Below are positions 7,389 to 14,489 of a stretch of 15,134 bases of DNA, one piece after another (the stretch's first letter is position 1; each line of letters starts with the position of its first letter). Made by a program: the position numbers and the translations under genes. The stretch comes from Clostridiales bacterium (GTDB lineage Bacteria > Bacillota > Clostridia > Christensenellales > Aristaeellaceae). The notes under the pieces were generated by a model. That model searched no databases and was not told the DNA's origin. It saw only the letters and a program-made list of their open reading frames with translations. The stretch is taken from the NCBI GenBank assembly GCA_004556155.1, contig SFIM01000039.1, forward strand, positions 1 through 15,134, given 5' to 3'.

Positions 7389-7733
7389 TTATTCCTTATC
7401 GGGCACGCCGGCGGCATGCATGCGGCCGCAGATTTCATAGCCGCTGAGCGGGCTGCGCAGCACGCACAGGCCCTCGGCCGCGGCCTTATCCAGGCTTTCC
7501 TGCTCCATATGGATGTTTTCGGGCAGGATCACGCAGGCCATCTCAGCCAGCACGGCCACGGCAATCACGTTCATATGCGTTTGCACCGTCACCCAGGCCA
7601 TGCCCTCCGCGCCGTGGGCCATCACCCAGCTGAGCAGATCGCAGGTATAGCCGCACAATACCTCCCGTTCCAGATCCGCGCCAGGCGCATCGTTTTGAGC
7701 CTCAATCAGAGGCATCAGCTCTTTGATTTTCAT
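7389..7733 (-). CDS. DRTGG-domain protein
   Basis: This 114-residue soluble protein resembles the single-domain DRTGG proteins found beside clostridial hydrogenase genes. The recognisable stretch runs from about GYTCDLLSWVMA (28-39) through WVTVQTHMN (47-55) and VILPEN near 68-73. The DRTGG fold occurs in regulatory parts of larger proteins, such as some phosphotransacetylases and CBS-domain proteins, and is assumed to bind a small ligand; none is known here. ATG 7733 is preceded by AAAGGAG. Upstream in-frame starts run through the promoter and were discarded. It is the first gene behind the promoter at 7812-7840 and is coupled to the PHP gene. Confidence 0.85.
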   Translation of the reverse strand: MKIKELMPLIEAQNDAPGADLEREVLCGYTCDLLSWVMAHGAEGMAWVTVQTHMNVIAVAVLAEMACVILPENIHMEQESLDKAAAEGLCVLRSPLSGYEICGRMHAAGVPDKE

Positions 7734-7811
7734 TCTGTAAGGAACTCCTTTCAGCATTCCGCAGGAAAAAAACGCTTCCTTAAATATATAGATCACCGGG
7801 TTTATGAAGCG

Positions 7812-7840
7812 ATTATAGCATATCCCCGCCGTTTTGTCAC
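7812..7840 (-). promoter_or_regulatory. Strong promoter for the DRTGG-PHP genes
   Basis: On the minus strand TATAAT (7812-7817) lies 17 bases from GTGACA (7835-7840), one base from the -35 consensus, and TGC precedes the -10 as an extended element. The predicted start gives a leader of about 70 bases before ATG 7733. It is back to back with the promoter of the MATE gene, with 34 bases between the two -35 boxes. Confidence 0.8.
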
Positions 7841-7874
7841 CCCGCCGCGGCCTGATTTTGCCTTGTTTGACCCC

Positions 7875-7903
7875 TTGACGCAGGGTAAAAATGCTGCTAT
7901 CAT
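7875..7903 (+). promoter_or_regulatory. Promoter for the MATE transporter gene
   Basis: TTGACG (7875-7880) and TATCAT (7898-7903) are separated by exactly 17 bases. The predicted start near 7910 leaves about 35 bases before ATG 7945. The divergent hyd-side promoter lies directly to the left, so one regulator could influence both directions; no operator was recognised. Confidence 0.7.
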
Positions 7904-7944
7904 ACTGGATTGCACTTACTACAACGCATGTAAAGGAGAACGCA

Positions 7945-9309
7945 ATGCAGCAGCAGGAAAGAAGCAAAATGCTGGGCACAATGCCCATGAATAAGCTGGT
8001 ACCCAAGGTAGCCGTGCCCATCATGATCAGCATGCTGGTACAGGCGCTTTACAACGTGGTGGACGGCATCTTTGTGGCGCGCTACAGCGCCGACGCCTTC
8101 ACCGCCGTATCGCTGGTGTTCCCGGTGCAGATGCTCATGATCGCCGTATCCACGGGCCTGGGCGTGGGCATCAACAGCCTGATCAGCCGCCGCCTGGGCG
8201 AAAAGCGCGGCGATGCGGCGCTGGACGCGGCCAAGAACGGCATCTTCCTGGAGCTGTGCGGCGTGGCGCTGTTCTGCCTGTTTGGGCTGTTTCTGAGCAA
8301 GGTGTACATGCACATGTTTACAGACGACGCCAACCTGCAAAAGCTGGGCGAGGAGTACCTGTTCATCGTCACGGTGTTCTGCCTGGGGCTTTTCATGTCG
8401 GTGGTGTTTGAGCGCATGCTGCAGGCCACCGGCAACACCACGCTGTCCATGGCCACGCAGCTGCTGGGTGCGATTGTCAATATCATCCTGGACCCCATCA
8501 TGATCTTCGGCCTGCTGGGCTGCCCGCGCATGGGCATTGCCGGCGCGGCCATCGCCACGGTGATCGGCCAGTTCTGCGGCATGTTCCTGGGCTTCATCCT
8601 GAACCAGACGCGCAACCATGAGCTGCATCTCACCCTGCGCCCCTTCTTCCGCCCGCACGGCGCGGTGCTGACGGACATCCTGGCCGTGGGCATCCCCAGC
8701 GTTGTGATGCAGGCCATCTCGTCGGTCATGAATGTGCTGATGAACATGATCCTGCTGGGCTTTGGCAACGTGGCCGTCAACGTGCTGGGCGCGTACTTTA
8801 AGCTGCAATCCTTCGTCTTTATGCCGGTGTTCGGCCTGAGCAACGGCCTGGTGGCCATTGTGGGCTACAACTACGGCGCGCATCTGCGCGAGCGCGTGTA
8901 CGCTGCCGTGCGCGTGGCGCTGCGCATGGCCATTGTGATCATGGCCGTGGGCATGCTGCTGTTTATGACCATTCCGCAGGTGCTGCTCAGCCTCTTTGAG
9001 GCCGAGGGCGCGGGCGATCTGACCGCCGTGGGTTGCCCGGCGCTGCGCGTGATCAGCCTCAGCTTCATCCTGGCCGCCGTCGGCATCACGCTGGGCACGG
9101 TGTTCCAGGCCGTGGGCAAGGGCGTGTACAGCCTGATTAACAGCCTGTGCCGTCAGCTGATGGTGCTGCTGCCCGCCGCGTGGCTGCTCAGCCGCCTGGG
9201 CGACCTGAGCGCGGTGTGGTGGAGCTTCCCCATCGCCGAGGTGGTATCGCTGGCCGTGTGCCTGCTGCTGTATCGCCGCGTGGACCGCACGATGCTGAAA
9301 ACCTTGTAA
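7945..9309 (+). CDS. MATE-family multidrug/toxin exporter
   Basis: This 454-residue integral membrane protein has about twelve hydrophobic segments, as usual for MATE transporters. Family signatures include an N-terminal PMNKLVPKVAVPIMISMLVQ-like start with ALYNVVDGIFVARY (about 35-48), ERMLQATGN near 160 and LQSFVFMPVFGLSNG in the second half. Such proteins use a Na+ or H+ gradient to export organic cations and other small molecules; the substrate here is unknown. ATG 7945 was chosen over an in-frame start at 7891 because TAAAGGAGAA lies just before it and the earlier start falls inside the promoter. The gene is divergent from the hydrogenase cluster, and nothing in the sequence ties it to hydrogen metabolism. 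Confidence 0.93.
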   Translation: MQQQERSKMLGTMPMNKLVPKVAVPIMISMLVQALYNVVDGIFVARYSADAFTAVSLVFPVQMLMIAVSTGLGVGINSLISRRLGEKRGDAALDAAKNGIFLELCGVALFCLFGLFLSKVYMHMFTDDANLQKLGEEYLFIVTVFCLGLFMSVVFERMLQATGNTTLSMATQLLGAIVNIILDPIMIFGLLGCPRMGIAGAAIATVIGQFCGMFLGFILNQTRNHELHLTLRPFFRPHGAVLTDILAVGIPSVVMQAISSVMNVLMNMILLGFGNVAVNVLGAYFKLQSFVFMPVFGLSNGLVAIVGYNYGAHLRERVYAAVRVALRMAIVIMAVGMLLFMTIPQVLLSLFEAEGAGDLTAVGCPALRVISLSFILAAVGITLGTVFQAVGKGVYSLINSLCRQLMVLLPAAWLLSRLGDLSAVWWSFPIAEVVSLAVCLLLYRRVDRTMLKTL

Positions 9310-9315
9310 CCCGCC

Positions 9316-9729
9316 ATGGCCTGCGAAAGCGTCCTGTCCTATCTGCGCGATTGGCTGATGCCGCCCGCCGCCGTGCCTGCCGGGTATGCGCGGCGCGTGC
9401 ACATCGCCTTTGACTATCGCGCTTACCGCGCGCGCTGCGGCCGCCCCACCGTGCGCCATGCCGACGCGCAGGCCCGGGAAATCGCGGCGGCCGAGGCCGA
9501 AAAGTATGGCTTTACGCTGGATGACAGGCAGATCTGCCAGCTCAGCGGCGAGATCCTGCTGCATCAGCTGATCTATCCCCTGCCCGGCCTGGGCCGCGCC
9601 AGCGCGGTGATCGACCTGGATATCTGCGTGGACGCGCAAAACCGCGCCGTTGTGCGCGATGGCCGCGGCCCGATCGACCTGTGCGCGCGGATGCTGTACC
9701 GCGCTGTGCATGGGGGAAGAATGCGCTGA
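9316..9729 (+). CDS. Unrecognised small protein downstream of the MATE gene
   Basis: The open frame encodes 137 residues that I do not recognise. It begins six bases after the MATE stop and ends before a terminator, so it is probably the second gene of the same transcript. The protein is predicted soluble, rich in Arg and Ala. A central region alternates charged helix-like sequence (about 48-62) with LSGEILLHQLIYPLPG (about 76-91) and a strand-like VIDLDICVD (about 97-105). There is no signal peptide or membrane segment. No clear ribosome binding site precedes ATG 9316, so it would depend on coupling to the MATE stop. It could be a real lineage-specific gene or a chance frame in GC-rich DNA. 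The good intergenic fit favours a gene. Confidence 0.55.
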   Translation: MACESVLSYLRDWLMPPAAVPAGYARRVHIAFDYRAYRARCGRPTVRHADAQAREIAAAEAEKYGFTLDDRQICQLSGEILLHQLIYPLPGLGRASAVIDLDICVDAQNRAVVRDGRGPIDLCARMLYRAVHGGRMR

Positions 9730-9753
9730 TTTCTTAAATAATCTCCCTTTCCC

Positions 9754-9808
9754 CCTCATCCGCTTCGCTACGCTCAGCACCTTCTCCCGTTTGGGAGAAG
9801 GCTTTTTT
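9754..9808 (+). repeat. CTCATCCG...CCTTCTCC repeat (R3), copy 1
   Basis: CTCATC is followed by a variable segment, then CACCTTCTCC, a hairpin and GGAGAAGGCTTTT. The same layout occurs at 14998-15049 (same strand) and 14776-14829 (inverted). Here the 3' half doubles as the terminator of the MATE transcript. The loop and the middle segment differ between copies while the GAGAAG stem stays. Confidence 0.75.
9780..9808 (+). terminator. Intrinsic terminator of the MATE transcript
   Basis: CCTTCTCCC (9780-9788) pairs exactly with GGGAGAAGG (9793-9801) around GTTT, followed by C and six T. It lies about 50 bases after the stop of the small protein. It is built from the 3' half of repeat R3. Confidence 0.88.
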
Positions 9809-9966
9809 ACTTGTGCGGTTGACCTGCACCGAATGAATACTGCTGCATGCATGTGGCCCCTTTCCAACAATCGTTGCGCCTGATTCCCGCACCCAACCAT
9901 GCCCCCGTGGCACGCCGATTTTAATCGGCGCAGCGCAGGCGAAGCCAGGCCATGGGGAAAATGAAA

Positions 9967-10003
9967 AATCGCCCAGGCAGAGTTTACTCCGAACCGGGCG
10001 ATT
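9967..10003 (-). terminator. Possible terminator of the second hydrogenase operon
   Basis: On the minus strand AATCGCCC (9996-10003) pairs with GGGCGATT (9967-9974). Inside lies the small hairpin GAGT-AA-ACTC, and the stem is followed by TTTCATTTTCC. It lies about 140 bases after the stop of the monomeric hydrogenase gene. The large internal loop makes it weaker than a textbook terminator, and it is also the middle hairpin of the composite repeat. Confidence 0.5.
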
Positions 10004-10093
10004 CAATTTTCACTGCTGCAGGGGCAGGACAACAGGTGGCCAGAAGCACCCCCGGTTTAACACAAGCTGCTTTTACGCCAAAACCGGTTCTTT

Positions 10094-10120
10094 GTTACTT
10101 TCTTCACTGAAGAAAGCAAC
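10094..10120. repeat. 27-base palindrome (R1), copy 2
   Basis: It is the same as the palindrome at 252-278 except that the right arm reads GAAGAAAGCAAC, which leaves one G-T type mismatch. It ends 20 bases from the stop codon of the monomeric hydrogenase gene. Confidence 0.85.
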
Positions 10121-10140
10121 GTTCCCATCTTCCTCGTCCC

Positions 10141-11562
10141 TCACTTCAGCACGGAGGTCGCGTCGGCAATGGTTTTTTCGTAGGCTTCGCGGCCGTACTT
10201 GTCCACCTCGGCCTTGTTTTTTTCGCCGTGGGTCAGGCAGCCCGCGCCGCCAATGCAGCCGCCCAGGCAGGCCATGCCCTCGATAAAGTTCGCGTCCAGC
10301 ACGTTCTTGCTCTTTTTCAGCAGCGCCATGCGGCAGGCCTCGATGCCGTCGCACACGCAGGGCTTGAGGTCAAAGTCAATGTTCTGCTCCTTGAGCCCCT
10401 CGGCCACCGCGTCGCTCAGGCCGCCGCTGCGGGCAAAGATGCGGCCAAAGTAGGATGCATTGTCCAGCACATCCTCGGGCAGCGTGGTAATGTCCAGATC
10501 CCGGCTGTCAAAGAGCGCCTGCAGCTCCTCAAAGGTCAGCACCGCGTCGATATAGGGCTTCACCGTATCCAGCTGCGCCTCGGCCTTCTTGGCCGTGCAG
10601 GGGCCGATAAAGATGGTCTTTGCGTCGGGCGTGGTCTCCTTGATAAAGCGCGCGATGGCCGCCATGGGCGACAGATTGTGCGATACCATGGGCAGCAGCT
10701 GCGGGAAGCTCTGGCGGATGTAGGTGACGAACGCCGGGCAGCAGGAGGAGGTCAGGAAGCCCTTTTCGGCCAGCTCACGGGATTCGGCCTCGGCCACCAT
10801 GTCCGCGCCCAGCGCCGCCTCCACCACCGTGTGGAAGCCCAGCGCCTTCAGCCCCGAAATCACCTGACCCAGCCTGGCATAATTGAACTGGCTGGAAATG
10901 GAAGGCGCCACGATGGCGTACAGCTTGTAGCTGCGGCCCTGCTCGCTCTTGCGCAGCAGATCGATCACGTTGAGCATGTAGGATTTATCCATGATCGCGC
11001 CGAAGGGGCACTGGTACACGCACGCGCCGCAGGAAATGCATTTATTGTTATCGATGGTGGCGGCCTTTTCCTCGTTCATGGAAATGGCCTTCACCTTGCA
11101 GGCGTTCTGGCAGGGGCGCTTGCGGCTGACGATGGCCGTGTAGGGGCACACCTTGGCGCACTGGCCGCACTCCACGCACTTAGTCTTATCAATGTGCGCC
11201 ACATGGTTTTCATCAAAGCTGATTGCGCCGCGGCGGCATACATCCTCGCAGCGGTGCGCCAGGCACCCGCGGCAGGCGTTTGTCACCTCATAGCCGCCCA
11301 CAGGGCACTCGTCGCAGGCGATGTCGATGACCTCGATCACGTTGGGGTTGTCGGCGCTGCCGCCCATGGCCAATTTGACGCGCTCGGCCAGGATGGCGCG
11401 CTCCTTGTATACGCAGCAGCGCATGGTGGGCTGCTTGCCAGGCACAATGATCTTGGGAATATCCAGCACGTTTTCCAGCAGCGTATCCTGCCACGCCTGC
11501 CGCGCCACCTCGCGCAGCACCTTATATTTGAGGTATTGTACCTTGGTATCGAACTTACGCAT
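10141..11562 (-). CDS. Monomeric [FeFe] hydrogenase, ferredoxin type (group B-like)
   Basis: The 473-residue cytoplasmic enzyme probably exchanges electrons between ferredoxin and H2. The N-terminal half is rich in cysteine: CDEC (83-86), CRGC (97-100), C105/C109, then ferredoxin motifs CVECGQCAKVC (129-139) and CISCGACVYQC (175-185), with C151 and C155 between them. The H-cluster domain has L1 TSSCCPAF (271-278), L2 IGPCTAKK (319-326) and L3 EGMACLGGCIGGAG (428-441), the form expected of group B and not of HydA of the trimeric complex. The [2Fe-2S] and NuoG-like parts of HydA are absent. ATG 11562 has GGAAGGAG upstream; earlier in-frame starts lack it. It lies 32 bases after the SpoIIE-like gene, as third gene of that operon. 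It could be catalytic or regulatory; catalytic is more likely because all cluster cysteines are present. Confidence 0.92.
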   Translation of the reverse strand: MRKFDTKVQYLKYKVLREVARQAWQDTLLENVLDIPKIIVPGKQPTMRCCVYKERAILAERVKLAMGGSADNPNVIEVIDIACDECPVGGYEVTNACRGCLAHRCEDVCRRGAISFDENHVAHIDKTKCVECGQCAKVCPYTAIVSRKRPCQNACKVKAISMNEEKAATIDNNKCISCGACVYQCPFGAIMDKSYMLNVIDLLRKSEQGRSYKLYAIVAPSISSQFNYARLGQVISGLKALGFHTVVEAALGADMVAEAESRELAEKGFLTSSCCPAFVTYIRQSFPQLLPMVSHNLSPMAAIARFIKETTPDAKTIFIGPCTAKKAEAQLDTVKPYIDAVLTFEELQALFDSRDLDITTLPEDVLDNASYFGRIFARSGGLSDAVAEGLKEQNIDFDLKPCVCDGIEACRMALLKKSKNVLDANFIEGMACLGGCIGGAGCLTHGEKNKAEVDKYGREAYEKTIADATSVLK

Positions 11563-11594
11563 GGCATTGCGCTCCTTCCAGAATGAATGTTGGA

Positions 11595-12767
11595 TTAGAA
11601 ATAGCTCACCTTGACCCGCTTGCCCATCCTTTGCAGGCAGTCGCACAGATCCTTAACCAGGTTCATCTTGATGGAAAAGTTGATGGGCAGATCGGGGTTC
11701 TGGTGCGCGGGGTTGATGGCGCGGCCGACAAAGAAGTTGATATCCGTAGCCTCTTCAAACAAAAGCCGCGCAATCTGCGACGCGCCGTCCTGCTTGTAAG
11801 CCCACTGGGAGTAGGTTTCGTTATCCTTCAGATAATCCTGCGCGTAGGAAAGCACCTTGTTGACGGTGATGACGCCCTCCGTAACCAGATCCACGCCCTC
11901 GATTTCAGCGGTGGGCGGGATATCATCGGCCACAAAGTTCAGGCTGGGTCGCAGCTCCTTGTGCAGGTAGCGCGCCACCACGGTGGAGGTGGTGCCGCCG
12001 CAGACGATGTGCTTGCCCTCCTTGGAGAAGAACAGCGACAGCATGCGGTTGTCGTCATCCCGGTGCGCGGGCGAGCCGAACAGCAGGTTCATCGGCACGC
12101 GCTTGCGGATGCGCACCACGCAGGCCGTGGCGTCGTCGCCGGGCTTTTGGCCGTAAAGCTTGTTGCACTCGTCCACCAGCATGGTGGAAAGCGTCTTGGC
12201 CGTATAGCCCACGGGGGCCAGCGTTTCCACAAAGGAGATGATGTCCTCCAGCTTCCAGCCAAAGTTATAGGCCATGCCGATGCCCGCGTGCGGGCAGCCG
12301 TCGCTCATGGCGACAAAGATATCCCCCTCCTGGAGCTTGATGACGGACTTATAGATCTTTTTGCCGCCGATGCTCATTTCGGTTTTGGGGTAATCGTAGT
12401 GCTCGTCCTCGCGCAGCATGATGACGCTGGGGTTATCATACTGGATGATCTCCACCCGCTGGTTATCGATCAGGTGCATGATGGTGAAGGTAGAATACGC
12501 CACCCCGCGCACCGAGCACACGGGCAGCGTGGCCGCGATGGTGGATACGCAGTCCTCCAGACTCAGGCCCTCGGCCATCATGGTGGAGATGATCTTGCTG
12601 GTCAGCGTGGACAGGATGCTGGCCTTTACGCCGCTGCCCAGGCCGTCGGCCAGCACGATGACGGTGGAGTTATCGCCCTGCTCCACAATATCCACATGGT
12701 CGCCGCACAGCTGCTCGCCATAGTGGTTGATGCTTTTATAGCCGATATCCGCGCAAAGATCATTCAT
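11595..12767 (-). CDS. SpoIIE/PP2C-type serine/threonine phosphatase
   Basis: The 390-residue soluble protein begins with a PP2C-like SpoIIE domain. Metal-binding residues are visible in GDHV (22-25, D23), LADGLGSG (39-46, D41), MSDGCPHAG (154-162, D156) and PGDDATACVV (209-218, D211 and D212). There are no N-terminal membrane segments as in sporulation SpoIIE and no response-regulator domain. Residues from about 225 to the end form a second domain I do not recognise, with CGGTTSTVVARY and LVTEGVITVNKVL. The start ATG 12767 overlaps the stop of the sensory hydrogenase gene by eight bases, with AAGGAG upstream, so the two proteins are probably made together. PAS-hydrogenase and PP2C gene pairs are known in Clostridia. 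The phosphoprotein target is unknown. Confidence 0.9.
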   Translation of the reverse strand: MNDLCADIGYKSINHYGEQLCGDHVDIVEQGDNSTVIVLADGLGSGVKASILSTLTSKIISTMMAEGLSLEDCVSTIAATLPVCSVRGVAYSTFTIMHLIDNQRVEIIQYDNPSVIMLREDEHYDYPKTEMSIGGKKIYKSVIKLQEGDIFVAMSDGCPHAGIGMAYNFGWKLEDIISFVETLAPVGYTAKTLSTMLVDECNKLYGQKPGDDATACVVRIRKRVPMNLLFGSPAHRDDDNRMLSLFFSKEGKHIVCGGTTSTVVARYLHKELRPSLNFVADDIPPTAEIEGVDLVTEGVITVNKVLSYAQDYLKDNETYSQWAYKQDGASQIARLLFEEATDINFFVGRAINPAHQNPDLPINFSIKMNLVKDLCDCLQRMGKRVKVSYF

Positions 12768-14439
12768 CAGAAATCGACTCCTTCAGCTTGGTCAGGGCAA
12801 TCTTGGTTTCCGCGGCGGTCTCGCCCAGGAGCGAGGCGATCTCCTGCACGATGCGCATCTGCTTATCCACCACCTTGTCGGCGATTTCCACCGTCTGGCG
12901 GCTGATGGATTCCTTCTTTTCGCGCTGGGTTTCCTCATCGGTCACATCGCGCAGGATGCAGATCAGCAGGTGATACTCGCGGTCGTACACCACGGTTTGC
13001 TCCACATACTTCTGATACTCGGGCAGATAGGCGCGGTGATCGCGGATATCGCGGCCCGTGGTGCGCGCCTGCATGAACACGGTGGGATCCATGATGCGCA
13101 CCACCGGCTCGCCCAGCACGTCGGAGGCGGCGCGGATGTTCATGATCCGGCGGGCGGCGTTATTGATCTGCTGCACCTCCAGATCGTCGTTGAGCACGAT
13201 CAGGCCGTTGGGGGTGTTATTGACGATGTTATCGGAGAAGGACTCGGCCTTTTCCTTCAGGAAGGGCAGGCACATGCTCACATCCGCCTTGCCCTGATAG
13301 ATGGCGATGGCTTTTTCGCGGCAGGTATTATAACCGCAGGAGCCGCAGTTGAGCTGATCGGAGGGCTTGGTTTTGCCCATCTTTTCGCGCAGAATCTGGT
13401 TGATCTCAGTTTCGGAGGGCATTTGCGCCTTGCGCTCGATCCACTCAAAGTGCTTGCGCAGGCTGGTTTCATCGGGCTGGGCGATATCAAAATCCTGATC
13501 GCCCGCGTAGCCGGCGATGGACAGGTAATCCTTGAGCGGCATATGGTGCTGCTTTTCCATGATGGGGCCGCCGATGCAGCTGCCCACGCACGCGGACATC
13601 TCAATAAAGCAATGGTGAATCTTGCCGCTTTCGATATCGCGCAGGGCGGCCTTGCAGTTTTCGGTGCCATCCAGCGCCAGGTAGGTATAGCCGGGCGCGT
13701 CCTGCGCCATGGTTTTGAGGATGCCGCCGGTGGTGGGGAAGAAGCGCGCGCGGCTCTGCGCATCGTGATCGCGCGTTTTTTCCAGCGCAATGCCCTTGGC
13801 ATCCAGCATGGCGGTCAGCTCTTCAAAGGTAAGCACCGCGTCGGTGATGCCCTGATAATGCTCGGCCTCGTCCTTCTTGGCCACGCAGGGGCCGATAAAG
13901 ACGGTTTTCGCGCCGGGATAGCGCTTTTTGATATCCTTGCAGTGCGCCTGCATGGGCGATGCGACGTCGGCCAGGAAGGGCAGGGCGGCGGGGTAGTATT
14001 TCTGAATCAGCAGGTTAATGCTATGGCAACAGGAGGAAATGAGCACGTCGCGCTTTTCCTCCTTGAGGATGCGCTCGTACTCGCGCTTTACGATGGTTGC
14101 GCCCAGCGCGGTTTCTTCCGCATCGGTAAAGCCCAGGGCTTTGAGGGCTTTGCGCATGCTCTCGATGCCCACGCCCTCATAGTTGGCGGCAAAGGAGGGC
14201 GCAAGGCTGGCGATCACCGGCGCGCCGGACTGCAGCAGCACGCGCACCTTTTCGGTTTCATCCACGATTTCCTTGGCGTTCTGCGGGCAGACCACAAAGC
14301 ACTGGCCGCACAGGATGCACTCGTTGCCAATGATATAGGCCTGGTTGCCCGAAAAGCGGATGGACTTAACCGGGCAGTGGCGGATGCACTTATAGCAGTT
14401 CTTGCAGTTGGATTTTTTCAGCGTCAGGCAGTCGGCCAT
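12760..14439 (-). CDS. PAS-containing [FeFe]-hydrogenase homologue, probably a sensor (HydS/HfsB type)
   Basis: The 559-residue protein starts with two [4Fe-4S] motifs (C12-C22 and C41-C51). The H-cluster domain follows: L1 SSCCHS (135-140), L2 IGPCVAKKDE (182-191) and L3 EMSACVGSCIGGP (280-292). A four-cysteine Fe-S motif comes next (C365, C368, C373, C390), then a PAS domain (about 400-500, with NTPNGLIVLNDD) and a C-terminal helical tail. PAS-fused group C hydrogenases are held to sense H2 or redox state rather than to turn over H2 fast. HfsB of Thermoanaerobacterium belongs to this type and affects fermentation products. Proline of the usual L1 TSCCP motif is histidine here (H139). ATG 14439 has AGGAGG upstream. 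It is the first gene of the operon; no clear promoter was seen in the 60 bases before it, which run into repeat R1. Confidence 0.92.
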   Translation of the reverse strand: MADCLTLKKSNCKNCYKCIRHCPVKSIRFSGNQAYIIGNECILCGQCFVVCPQNAKEIVDETEKVRVLLQSGAPVIASLAPSFAANYEGVGIESMRKALKALGFTDAEETALGATIVKREYERILKEEKRDVLISSCCHSINLLIQKYYPAALPFLADVASPMQAHCKDIKKRYPGAKTVFIGPCVAKKDEAEHYQGITDAVLTFEELTAMLDAKGIALEKTRDHDAQSRARFFPTTGGILKTMAQDAPGYTYLALDGTENCKAALRDIESGKIHHCFIEMSACVGSCIGGPIMEKQHHMPLKDYLSIAGYAGDQDFDIAQPDETSLRKHFEWIERKAQMPSETEINQILREKMGKTKPSDQLNCGSCGYNTCREKAIAIYQGKADVSMCLPFLKEKAESFSDNIVNNTPNGLIVLNDDLEVQQINNAARRIMNIRAASDVLGEPVVRIMDPTVFMQARTTGRDIRDHRAYLPEYQKYVEQTVVYDREYHLLICILRDVTDEETQREKKESISRQTVEIADKVVDKQMRIVQEIASLLGETAAETKIALTKLKESISDE

Positions 14440-14489
14440 GGCGGATTCCTCCTATCAGGGGTGTGGTGGAAGAGGCGGGGAATACGAGG

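Larger units (their letters stand above)
9864..10125 (+). repeat. Composite intergenic repeat, copy 2 (full form)
   Basis: In order: CCAACAATCGTTG (9864-9876), CCGTGGCACG with the hairpin CGCCGATT-TT-AATCGGCG (about 9913-9930), GCGAAGCCAGGCCATGGGGAAA, a middle hairpin, CAAGCTGCTTTTACG, GGTTCTTT and the R1 palindrome (10094-10120, one base changed). Copy 3 at 14490-14759 has the same parts in the same order in inverted orientation, with nearly the same total span (about 255 bases). This element and R3 account for most of the gene-free 9730-10140. No believable gene was seen there. Confidence 0.75.

Noticed and set aside
7389..8033. Longer 214-residue form of the DRTGG protein
   Set aside because: The extra 100 residues would be encoded through the two promoters and into the start of the MATE gene. 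The start at 7733 has its own AAAGGAG.
7900..9900. Long minus-strand frame antisense to the MATE gene
   Set aside because: The product is rich in His, Gln and Ala, overlaps a clear 12-segment transporter and runs through the terminator and repeats.
9734..10006. Short minus-strand frame in the gene-free region
   Set aside because: It translates the composite repeat. The same peptide APIKIGVPRG appears from the inverted copy at 14563-14760, which shows it is repeat sequence, not protein.
9730..10140. CRISPR array or tandem repeats
   Set aside because: The repeats are single hairpin elements of three different kinds, with no regular repeat-spacer spacing and no cas genes nearby.
10228..11586. 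Plus-strand frame antisense to the monomeric hydrogenase
   Set aside because: It is a shadow of a well-supported gene with the same Gln/His/Ala-rich composition. Similar shadows at 12970-14562 and 11583-12905 were rejected for the same reason.
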